A stretch of 64,000 bases of DNA from Brassica napus (taxonomy: Eukaryota; Streptophyta; Magnoliopsida; Brassicales; Brassicaceae): contig NW_026016672.1 in NCBI RefSeq assembly GCF_020379485.1, positions 1 to 64,000 on the forward strand, given 5' to 3'. Every line of letters begins with the position of its first letter. The stretch's first letter is position 1. This document shows, one piece after another, positions 56,071 to 64,000 of this stretch. The notes under the pieces are model-generated. The model was not told the origin of the DNA. It searched no databases and saw nothing but the letters and a program-made list of their open reading frames with translations. The position numbers and the translations under genes were made by a program.

Positions 56071-59000
56071 ATGGGGTCTGAGGAAGATGATGAAACCTTT
56101 GTGCGAAGGAATAGATTGCTGCAAGAAGCAATCACCAAACAAGTGATGGAAGCGATGGTGAAGTTACTGGAAGAGAAGTATGATCAGAGACCGCATGATG
56201 GGCAAGGACAAGCATCTGGTTCAAGACATGAGCCAAGAAGAAACAGACAAGGTCAGCGTGAGCATGCTGGATCAGAAGAGACTGATAACTTCTATGAGAG
56301 AAGTAGCCATAGCTCCGGTTCAAGACGTAGGAGTAGAAGATCTCGACGTGATCATGAGGGCCGGAGGCATAGACGCAATGAGCTATCAGGATTAAAGCTT
56401 AAGATCCCTCCTTTCCATGGTAAAGCTGATCCAGATGCCTATCTTGAGTGGGAGAAGAAGATCGAACTCGTTTTCAACTGTCAGCATTACTCAGAGACTA
56501 AGAAGATTCAAGTAGCTGCTACCGAGTTCAATGACTATGCATTGAGCTGGTGGGATCAGTTGGTTACAAACAAGAGGCGCAATGGTGAATTTCCCATTGA
56601 AACATGGGCAGAGATGAAAGCTGTGATGCGCAAGAGGTTTGTACCAAGCCATTATCACCGTGATCTTCATCAAAAGCTGAGACTGCTCACACAAGGATCA
56701 AAGTCTGTAGAGGAATACTTTCAAGAGATGGAGTTGCTTATGCTAAGAGCTTGTGTATCTGAGGACAGTGAAGCTACCATGGCACGATTTCTTGGTGGAC
56801 TCAACCGTGAGATACAAGATAGAGTGGAGATGCAACACTACTTGGAAATAGAGGAGATGCTACACAAAGCTATCTTGGTGGAGCAACAAGTTAAGAGAAG
56901 AAGTCATGCGCGTGGCAGCTATGGTTCCAATAGATACCAGACCTCTAAGGAAGATAAACCGAGCTATCAAAAGGAGAGCAAGCCACAGCCAAAAGAAGAA
57001 TCCAAGTCTAGTAGCATCTACAACAAAGATAAGGGTAAAGTGGAAGCTACAAGCTCGCGTGCAAGAGATGTGAAGTGCTTTAAGTGCCAAGGGCGTGGGC
57101 ACTATGCTAATGAGTGTACTAACAAGAGAGTTATGATTCTTCTGGAGAATGGAGAGTTTGAATCTGAAGATGAGAAACTAAGAACTGATCAAGAACTATC
57201 AGAAGTTGAGCATGAGGAGGAACCAGTTCAAGGTAGACTTTTGGTTGCAAGAAGAACTCTCAGTTTGCAAAACAAAACTGAGGAGCAAGAACAAAGAGAG
57301 AACTTGTTCTACACACGTTGTCTGGTGCAAGGAAAGGTCTGCAGCCTGATCATCGACGGTGGAAGCTGTGTTAATGTTGCTAGCGAGACAATGGTGAAGA
57401 AGCTTGGTTTGAAAGCTCAAAAGCATCCTAAACCTTACCGGCTGCAATGGCTTAATGAAGAGGGCGAGATGAGGGTATCTACTCAGGTTTCTATACCCTT
57501 GTCCATTGGGAGGTATGAAGATGACATTCTCTGTGATGTGATACCCATGGAAGCCAGCCACATACTACTAGGAAGGCCTTGGCAGTTTGATAGGCGTGTC
57601 ATCCATGATGGCTTCACTAACAAACATTCTTTTGAGTTCAACGGCAAGCGAACTGTCTTGGTACCTCTAACTCCTAAAGAAGTGCATGAAGATCAGCTTC
57701 AGCTTCAGAAAAAGAAAGAGGTTGATCTCAAACCAGATAAGCAACACAACTTCTATGCTAAAGCTAGTGAAATCAAAAGATCTCTTTATTCTCATCAATC
57801 GGTTCTCTTATTTATCTTTAAAGAATCTCTTTTGTCTCTAACTGATTGTACACCGGTGTATCCGAGTGAGATGTCAGCTCTTTTACAGGAATACCAGGAT
57901 GTATTTCCAGAAGATAATCCCATAGGATTGCCACCTATTCGAGGGATTGAGCATCAGATTGATTTTGTACCAGGAGCTACTCTTCCCAACAGACCAGCAT
58001 ACAGAACTAATCCTGTGGAAACCAAGGAGCTACAAAGGCAGGTTGAGGAACTGATGGAGAAAGGCCATATCCGTGAAAGTATGAGCCCATGTGCTGTGCC
58101 TGTGCTCCTTGTTCCAAAGAAAGATGGGAGCTGGCGTATGTGTGTTGATTGTAGAGCAATCAACAACATAACAGTGAAGTATCGCCACCCTATTCCTAGA
58201 TTAGATGATATGCTTGATGAGTTGCATGGTTCTAGTGTCTTTTCTAAGATAGATTTGAAGAGTGGATATCATCAAATAAGAATGAAAGAGGGAGATGAGT
58301 GGAAAACAGCCTTTAAGACTAAGCATGGGTTGTATGAGTGGTTAGTCATGCCTTTTGGATTAACCAATGCTCCTAGCACTTTTATGAGATTGATGAATCA
58401 TGTGCTTAGATCTTTCATAGGTTTGTTTGTGGTAGTATACTTTGATGATATCCTTGTTTACAGTAAGAACCTAGGAGAGCATATAGATCATCTTAAGTCT
58501 GTTCTTGATGTGTTGAGAAAAGAAAAACTGTTTGCTAACCTTAAGAAATGCACTTTTTGTACGGATAACTTGGTCTTCCTAGGCTTTGTTGTGAGTGCAG
58601 ATGGAGTAAAGGTGGATCAGGAGAAGGTGAGAGCAATTCAAGAATGGCCAATTCCAAAGACTATAAGTGAAGTAAGGAGCTTTCACGGCCTTGCTGGCTT
58701 CTACCGACGGTTTGTGAAAGACTTTAGCACCATAGCAGCCCCATTGACTGAGGTGATCAAGAAAGAAGTTGGATTCAAATGGGGAGAAGCACAAGAACTT
58801 GCCTTTCAATGCCTAAAAGAGAAGCTTACTAATGCCCCTCTTCTTATACTTCCTGATTTCAATAAAACTTTTGAAATTGAATGTGATGCCTCAGGAATTG
58901 GAATTGGTGCTGTTCTTATGCAGGAGAAGAGACCCATAGCTTATTTCAGTGAGAAGCTTGGAGGCGCCACTCTCAACTATGCAACTTATGATAAGGAATT

Positions 59001-60744
59001 GTATGCCTTGGTGAGAGCTTTGCAGACTTGGCAGCATTACTTGTGGCCCAAGGAGTTTGTGATACACACGGATCATGAGTCTCTCAAGTACTTGAAAGGA
59101 CAGAACAAGCTCAGCAAAAGACACGCAAGGTGGGTTGAGTTCATTGAGACATTTCCTTATGTCATCAAGTACAAACAAGGTAAAGAAAACATAGTTGCTG
59201 ATGCACTATCTCGAAGGTATGTTCTCTTAAACACTCTTGATGCTAAGTTGTTAGGTTTTGAGCAGATTAAAGAGATGTATGAATCTGATCCAGATTTTAA
59301 AGAAGCTTATAACTCTTGTGAGAAATTTGCTGCTGGACATTATTTTAGACATGATGGATTCCTCTTTTATGATAATAGACTGTGTGTGCCTAATTGCTCT
59401 TTGAGAGATTTGTTTGTTAGGGAATCACATGGAGGAAGTCTCATGGGTCACTTTGGTATTGCAAAGACTCTTAAAACCTTGCAGGATCATTTCTTTTGGC
59501 CTCGGATGAAAAGTGATGTGGAGAAACTATGTGAGAGATGTGCAACTTGCAAGCAAGCTAAGTCTAAGGTTCAGTCTCACGGTTTGTATACTCCTCTCCC
59601 TATTCCTTATCATCCTTGGAATGACATATCTATGGATTTCATTGTTGGATTGCCTAGAACTAGGACTGGGAAGGATTCTATCTTTGTTGTTGTTGACAGG
59701 TTCTCAAAAATGGCACATTTCATAGCATGTCATAAAACTGATGATGCATTGCATGTAGCTAACCTGTTCTTTAAGGAGATTGTGCGTTTACATGGTATGC
59801 CTAGGACCATAGTTTCTGATAGGGATACTAAGTTTCTTAGTTATTTTTGGAAAACTCTTTGGTCTAAGCTAGGCACTAAGTTGTTGTTCTCCACTACTTG
59901 TCATCCGCAAACTGATGGACAGACTGAAGTAGTTAATAGAACTCTAGGAACACTCTTGCGTGCATTCATTAAAAAGAATCTGAAATCTTGGGAAGATTAT
60001 CTGCCACATTGTGAATTTGCATATAATCATGCTGTGCATTCTGCTTCTAAGTTTTCACCCTTTGAAATTGTTTATGGGTTCAATCCCACCTCTCCTTTGG
60101 ATTTAATCCCTTTACCTGAGTGTGAAAGGGTCAGTTTGGATGGCAAAAAGAAGGCAGAGATGGTGAAACAACTTCACGAGCAAGCTAGGCTCAACATTGA
60201 AGAGAAAACTAAGCAGTATGTCAAGCATGCCAACAAAGGAAGGCGTGAGATGGTCTTTAAGGAGGGTGATAAAGTTTGGGTTCATTTGAGAAAAGAGAGG
60301 TTTCCTAATGAGAGGAAGTCAAAGCTTATGCCAAGAATTGATGGACCTTTTGAGATCACAAGGAAGATCAGCAACAATGCCTACAAGATTGATCTCCAAG
60401 ATAAGTATGATGTGAGTAATAGCTTCAATGTTACTGACTTGATCCCTTTTATTGCAGATGAACCTGATTTGAGGTCAAATCCTTTTCAAGAGGGAGGGGA
60501 TGATATGATCATGGACCAGCCAGCTGATGGAGATAGAGATGGCGAGTTTAGAGATGAACCAGCTGAAGAAGATGAGGTCTTAACCATTCCTAAAGGTCCC
60601 ATGACTCGAGCCAGAGCTAGGAAACTCAAAGAAGCTATTGGAGGACTAATCAGGAAGTCCTTGGAGCAAGAAGAATGTCTTGGAGGAAGCTTGATACTTC
60701 AAGATACGCTTATCACCATTCAAGCCATCTTACCATCAAGTTGA
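56071..60744 (+). CDS. Gag-pol polyprotein of CRM-clade element G
   Basis: 1557 residues from the ATG at 56071 ([10 protein letters not shown]). The open frame reaches 56056, but that codon is GTG. Gag spans about 100-290, CCHC knuckle [14 protein letters not shown] at 336-349, protease IIDGGS (D429). RT follows, with [19 protein letters not shown] near 680 and catalytic YFDD at 790-793. RNase H has D939, E976, D1001 and D1044. Integrase has HHCC (H1120, H1127, C1157, C1160), catalytic D1189, D1250 and E1286, and a GPF-type module near 1425. The last 81 residues ([17 protein letters not shown] and so on) lie in the 3' LTR and replace a chromodomain, as in CRM group A. No stop or frameshift is present and all catalytic residues are there, so it could be active. 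Confidence 0.93.
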   Translation: MGSEEDDETFVRRNRLLQEAITKQVMEAMVKLLEEKYDQRPHDGQGQASGSRHEPRRNRQGQREHAGSEETDNFYERSSHSSGSRRRSRRSRRDHEGRRHRRNELSGLKLKIPPFHGKADPDAYLEWEKKIELVFNCQHYSETKKIQVAATEFNDYALSWWDQLVTNKRRNGEFPIETWAEMKAVMRKRFVPSHYHRDLHQKLRLLTQGSKSVEEYFQEMELLMLRACVSEDSEATMARFLGGLNREIQDRVEMQHYLEIEEMLHKAILVEQQVKRRSHARGSYGSNRYQTSKEDKPSYQKESKPQPKEESKSSSIYNKDKGKVEATSSRARDVKCFKCQGRGHYANECTNKRVMILLENGEFESEDEKLRTDQELSEVEHEEEPVQGRLLVARRTLSLQNKTEEQEQRENLFYTRCLVQGKVCSLIIDGGSCVNVASETMVKKLGLKAQKHPKPYRLQWLNEEGEMRVSTQVSIPLSIGRYEDDILCDVIPMEASHILLGRPWQFDRRVIHDGFTNKHSFEFNGKRTVLVPLTPKEVHEDQLQLQKKKEVDLKPDKQHNFYAKASEIKRSLYSHQSVLLFIFKESLLSLTDCTPVYPSEMSALLQEYQDVFPEDNPIGLPPIRGIEHQIDFVPGATLPNRPAYRTNPVETKELQRQVEELMEKGHIRESMSPCAVPVLLVPKKDGSWRMCVDCRAINNITVKYRHPIPRLDDMLDELHGSSVFSKIDLKSGYHQIRMKEGDEWKTAFKTKHGLYEWLVMPFGLTNAPSTFMRLMNHVLRSFIGLFVVVYFDDILVYSKNLGEHIDHLKSVLDVLRKEKLFANLKKCTFCTDNLVFLGFVVSADGVKVDQEKVRAIQEWPIPKTISEVRSFHGLAGFYRRFVKDFSTIAAPLTEVIKKEVGFKWGEAQELAFQCLKEKLTNAPLLILPDFNKTFEIECDASGIGIGAVLMQEKRPIAYFSEKLGGATLNYATYDKELYALVRALQTWQHYLWPKEFVIHTDHESLKYLKGQNKLSKRHARWVEFIETFPYVIKYKQGKENIVADALSRRYVLLNTLDAKLLGFEQIKEMYESDPDFKEAYNSCEKFAAGHYFRHDGFLFYDNRLCVPNCSLRDLFVRESHGGSLMGHFGIAKTLKTLQDHFFWPRMKSDVEKLCERCATCKQAKSKVQSHGLYTPLPIPYHPWNDISMDFIVGLPRTRTGKDSIFVVVDRFSKMAHFIACHKTDDALHVANLFFKEIVRLHGMPRTIVSDRDTKFLSYFWKTLWSKLGTKLLFSTTCHPQTDGQTEVVNRTLGTLLRAFIKKNLKSWEDYLPHCEFAYNHAVHSASKFSPFEIVYGFNPTSPLDLIPLPECERVSLDGKKKAEMVKQLHEQARLNIEEKTKQYVKHANKGRREMVFKEGDKVWVHLRKERFPNERKSKLMPRIDGPFEITRKISNNAYKIDLQDKYDVSNSFNVTDLIPFIADEPDLRSNPFQEGGDDMIMDQPADGDRDGEFRDEPAEEDEVLTIPKGPMTRARARKLKEAIGGLIRKSLEQEECLGGSLILQDTLITIQAILPSS

Positions 60745-61352
60745 GTATCATCTAGGCTAGCAAGCTATGTGTGCTCTTTTCCTATCATTGTTTTTGTCCC
60801 ATTGGGTTTTGCAATGATAGGTTTTTAACGAGGCCATAGTCTTGCTATCTTATCACCTAGTTGATACTCTCGGACCAAACCACATGAAGAACCTTATGCT
60901 ATCTTTATTTCTAAGTATTTATGTCTTTCATTTTCGAAAACTCTATCTAAGTTGTGTCTTTACTTCTACATTAATTGGAGGAGCCTGTTCCTTTAATTTC
61001 GAAATGCTTGGAGCCTGTTCCAAGCCTTTCACTATATATATGTGTAACTCGGCAACCCTAGCATCTATCAAGTTTTCTTTCATTTAAACCTTTGTGTTTT
61101 CTTCTCCCTTGCTTTCACGAGTTAAGAGAGTGTCTGGTGTGTAGTATCCAGTCTGTTGGTGTGTAATATCCAACGCCCAAGGGCTTTAGAAAGGTGTGTC
61201 ATATCCGATCTAAGTCTAGGAGTATCAAGGAGCCTTTCCGCAGCCTCTTGTGTCACCATTCGATCCACAGCCTTGATAAACTTGAGTCTTTGATTCGTTT
61301 ATGCAAGGATCTATCCAAACCATCCAGAGAAGGGTCCTAGGATCTCATTAAG
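60501..61352 (+). repeat. 3' LTR of G
   Basis: It follows the polypurine tract and encodes the end of the polyprotein up to 60744. Right of it is minus-strand copia sequence (H). The last two bases (ag) could belong to either. Confidence 0.9.
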
Positions 61353-62243
61353 TACACTCTCGTGTTTACCCAGTTGGAAGCATCTCTCTTCACCCTTGTG
61401 CTCCTCCTCAGCTCCTGAACTTGTTCTTCTTGTGGCTCTTGCCCATCTTCACTTGATTGAGCACCACTCTCATTGACCCATCAGGATCCACTTCCCAATC
61501 TCCACTAGACTGAGTACCACTCTCATCTGAGCCATTAGACTCTCTTTGCCCATCTCCACTAGACTGAGCACCACTCTCTACTTCCTGTGTCACCTCTTGA
61601 TTATGCTGGCCTGAATCTTGATTATGCACTTGCTCATGAGATTCAGTTCCATTCCCCCTGTCATGATCAAGAGGAGTTGTTCTTTCAGCTTCACTAGTCG
61701 GATTGGAAGACTCTCTTCTTCCAGATTCCTGATCCTGGGATAACCCTATCCCTAGCTTCTCCAACAGCACCCTCAGTGTTGTTGCTCTATCAGATGGAGC
61801 TTGAGACAAATCCTTCAGATTTTCCCCACTCCTTTTCTTCATAATACCCTTTTGATTCAATAAACTTCACTTCTCTAGATACCATCACTCTCCTTGCTTC
61901 AGGATCATAGCACTTGTATCCCTTCTGAGTGATAGAGTATCCAATGAACATAGCCTTAGTGCTCTTTGCCTCCAGCTTGTTTCTCTGTTCTCCTGGACTC
62001 ATGACATAGCATACACACCCAAATACCCGTAGGTGATCAATAAAAGGCTTGCTCTTATTCAGCACCTCAAATGGAGACAGATTCTTCAGTATCTTGGTTG
62101 GGATCCGGTTGATGAGATAGCAAGCAGTCTGTACAGCATCTCCCCAAAAACGTTTTGGGACATTTGCATGAAACATCATCGACCTAGCAACCTCCATCAA
62201 GTGCCTATTCTTCCTCTCAGCTACACCATTCTGCTGTGTGTTT
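61353..62243 (-). pseudogene. Copia integrase fragment H
   Basis: On the minus strand 62238 to 61353 read NGVAERKNRHLMEVARSMMF, GYSITQKGYKCYDPEARRV and a variable acidic linker, ending at the position equivalent to WVNTRVY in J. It is closest to J but not identical. A +1 base in a C run at 61826-61829 shifts the frame after GYYEEKEW. The right end is cut by the LTR of N with tgttt (62239-62243) as the probable target copy. The left end stops exactly at the G LTR. Catalytic D residues and RT are absent. Confidence 0.85.
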
Positions 62244-62731
62244 TGTTGACATGAGAGCATGAATGACATAGAGGAAGAAGAGATCAAGTCAAGACGTGCA
62301 TCCGGAGTGATCAAAGTGTGCTTGTCCGTACAAGTTTGATCTAACTTGGCGTGCAAGACAAGAGGAGGATGTGATACTTGCCTTAAGATATTTAAATGAT
62401 GTCGGCCAAGAGAAAGGATCCGTTGAAGAAGAGGACAAGGTGGTTCAAAGGAGAGAGAGCCGTTTGGTGCTGTCGCTTTCCACCTTTGCTGTGCGCACCT
62501 TGCCTTGATCAGTCCCCTTTTGTTTATTCTTTTCTTCTATGTCAACTTGCCATTAGTTTATTCATTGTTGTATCTATTTAAGGCATGTAACCAGAACCAA
62601 ATGAATCAAGGAAATGAGTTCCTCTTCTCTTTAGTCTTATGCGATTCTCTCTCACTCTCTCTCTCTCTCTCGATTCTCCTCACCTTCTTCATAATTCTCA
62701 TAATGGCTTAAACAAATCTCATATTCTTTCA
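62244..62731 (+). repeat. LTR of N (plus orientation)
   Basis: Ends are TGTTGACATGAGAGC and CATATTCTTTCA, a canonical TG...CA LTR unlike most others here. It has one CCGTAC near 62326, a TATA-like tatttaagg near 62574 and a (CT)n run near 62650. Confidence 0.85.
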
Positions 62732-62873
62732 TGGTATCAGAGCAACATTACTCTTGAGACCTAAACCTTTTTCTTTCTTCCGCAGATTCTCTGAGTTCTA
62801 AATTCTATTTTTGGCAAAGTTCATCTTGTTCTTGATTCTTTGTTTCCAGAATTTGCCAAAAGTAGCAAAAACC
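62244..62873 (+). mobile_element. Copia element N: LTR, primer site and short leader
   Basis: The 488-bp LTR (62244-62731), primer site TGGTATCAGAGC (62732-62743) and 130 bp of leader are followed at once by an inverted LTR of the same family. No coding sequence is left in the window. It is inserted in H. Confidence 0.8.
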
Positions 62874-63377
62874 TGAAAGAATATGAGATTTGTTTAAGCC
62901 ATTATGAGAATTATGAAGAAGGTGAAGAGAATCGAGAGAGAGAGAGAGAGAGAGAATCGCATAAGACTAAAGAGAAGAGGAACTCATTTCCTTGATTCAT
63001 TTGGTTCTGGTTACATGCCTTAAATAGATACAACAATGAATAAACTAATGGCAAGTTGACATAGAAGAAAAGAATAAACAAAGGGGACTGATCAAGGCAA
63101 GGTGCGCACAGCAAAGGTGGAAAGCGACAGCACCAAACGGCTCTCTCTCCTTTGAACCACCTTGTCCTCTTCTTCAACGGATCCCTTCTCTTGGCCGACA
63201 TCATTTAAATATCTTAAGGCAAGTATCACATCCTCCTTGATCACAGATAAGTCTCATCTTGTCTTGCACGCCAAGTTTAGATCAAACTTGTACGGACAAG
63301 CACACTTTGATCACTCCGGATGCATGTCTTGACTTGATCTCTTCTTCCTCTATGTCATTCATGCTCTCATGTCAACA
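62874..63377 (-). repeat. 3' LTR of I
   Basis: This 504-bp LTR has minus-strand ends TGTTGACATGAGAGC and CATATTCTTTCA. Compared with N it has an insertion near 63235-63256 and a few substitutions. Confidence 0.88.
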
Positions 63378-63521
63378 CTCCCCCTCAAGCTTGACCATGT
63401 GGGACAAGTCAAGCTTGGACTCCATGAAGCTATTCCCTCATTAAAACCTTAGTTAGGAAAAACCTCATGGGACAAAACCCTAACCAAGGAAAAAGAGTAG
63501 AACACTTCATGGAAGGAGAGA

Positions 63522-64000
63522 TCAGTGACATGGAAGATCCGTGAGTCCAAGTTTAGGATGGATGAACTCACAAACCTTGCTGCTGGCTGCCTTGGTGAAT
63601 ATGTCAGCTAGTTGATCTTCACTTCTTGTGTAGCATGGAAGAATCACTTGCTGCTCCACTGCTTGTCTCACCTTGTGACAGTCCACTTCTATATGCTTAG
63701 TCCTCTCATGGAACACAGAGTTTGATGCAATGTGTATTGCTGCCTGATTGTCACAATGCATAGTCATTGGCGTGGAGATCTCTATGCCCAAGTCCTTTAG
63801 CAGTCCCTTGATCCATATGAGTTCACTAGTAAGCTTCCTCATAGATCGGTACTCTGCCTCAGCACTTGAGCAAGAGACCACCTTCTGCTTCTTGCTCTTC
63901 CATGTGACTAGGTTTCCTCCAATAAAGGTGCAATAGCCTGTGGTTGATCTCCTATCAACTCGATCTCCAGCCCAATCAGCATCACAATACCCAACAACTT
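63522..64000 (-). pseudogene. I RNase H (cut by window edge)
   Basis: The frame is open from the edge: VVGYCDADWAGDRVDRRS, GNLVTWKSKKQK, SSAEAEYRSMRKL, MHCDNQAAIHIA, HIEVDCHKVRQ and LADIFTKAA, ending GLTDLPCH. All RNase H acidic residues visible in K are kept. The upstream pol is outside the window, so it may be part of an intact gene. Confidence 0.88.

Larger units (their letters stand above)
54707..61352 (+). mobile_element. CRM-clade centromeric Ty3-gypsy element G (CRB/CRA-like)
   Basis: This 6646-bp element has LTRs 54707-55558 and 60501-61352 (852 bp each, about eight differences), a tRNA-iMet primer site (55559-55570), a single gag-pol frame (56071-60744) and a polypurine tract agagggagggga (60489-60500). 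The frame runs into the 3' LTR, and the integrase C terminus reads [12 protein letters not shown], both features of the CRM clade. The flanks come from two different copia elements and no 5-bp duplication is present. I infer it is the Brassicaceae centromeric family (CRB in Brassica). Confidence 0.9.
62874..64000 (-). mobile_element. Copia element I, minus strand, 3' part
   Basis: 3' LTR 62874-63377, polypurine tract 63378-63393 and RNase H from 63522 to the window edge. Its LTR is the inverse of the N LTR plus about 16 bp, so two members of one family meet head to head. It probably inserted into the N leader; the rest lies outside the window. Confidence 0.85.

Noticed and set aside
61790..62356. 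188-codon minus-strand frame
   Set aside because: Its first ~38 codons are LTR sequence of N; the real integrase fragment starts at about 62238.

Overview
The window looks like plant centromeric DNA, most likely from Brassica or a close relative such as Raphanus. The evidence is a tandem satellite with a 176-bp period, one HindIII site (AAGCTT) in most monomers, and a sequence I recognise from memory as the CentBr centromeric satellite. A near-intact Ty3-gypsy element of the CRM centromeric clade (the CRB/CRA type of Brassicaceae) lies in the same window. I found no host gene, no tRNA or rRNA gene and no CRISPR array. Essentially every base can be assigned to satellite or to an LTR retrotransposon.

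Layout. 1-5058: minus-strand Athila-lineage gypsy element cut by the window edge (5' LTR 3915-5058, tRNA-Asp primer site). 5059-8854: right part of a non-coding LTR element (A). 8855-10853: CentBr array S1. 10854-14949: non-coding LTR element L, plus strand. 14950-15570: CentBr S2. 15571-19648: element M, a minus-strand relative of L. 19649-19829: CentBr S3. 19830-31017: minus-strand Ty1-copia element J, with copia element K (20585-26127) inside it. 31018-34602: CentBr S4. 34603-50093: plus-strand copia element D. D is interrupted in gag by non-coding element B (36041-49044). B is interrupted in its 3' LTR by copia element C (41516-48463), and C carries a solo LTR (43928-44891) in pol. 50094-52104: minus-strand copia element E, cut by plus-strand copia F (52105-54706). 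54707-61352: CRM-clade element G with an intact 1557-residue gag-pol. 61353-62243: minus-strand copia fragment H. 62244-64000: two LTRs of one copia family head to head (N plus, I minus).

Most insertions are resolved by 5-bp target-site duplications: gtgtg for B, gcttg for C, cagag for the solo LTR, aacac for K, agaag for J, tgaag for M. The paired LTRs differ by only about 0.2-1 percent, so the insertions are recent. The coding copia elements encode gag, CCHC knuckle, DSGA protease, D,D(35)E integrase, YVDD reverse transcriptase and RNase H in that order, but each copy is broken. Non-coding elements A, B, L and M keep LTRs, a tRNA-iMet primer site (visible in B, L and M; A's 5' end is outside the window) and a polypurine tract shared with the coding copia elements, so they were probably mobilised in trans.

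Points of most interest: higher-order repeats in the satellite (an 877-bp pentamer and a 2.99-kb 17-mer whose second copy preserves empty sites for M and J); two elements inserted at the same position of the monomer; dense CCGTAC arrays in the LTRs of several families; a CRM element whose two flanks come from different host elements; a fused copia-gypsy reading frame; and a roughly 490-bp inverted LTR pair.
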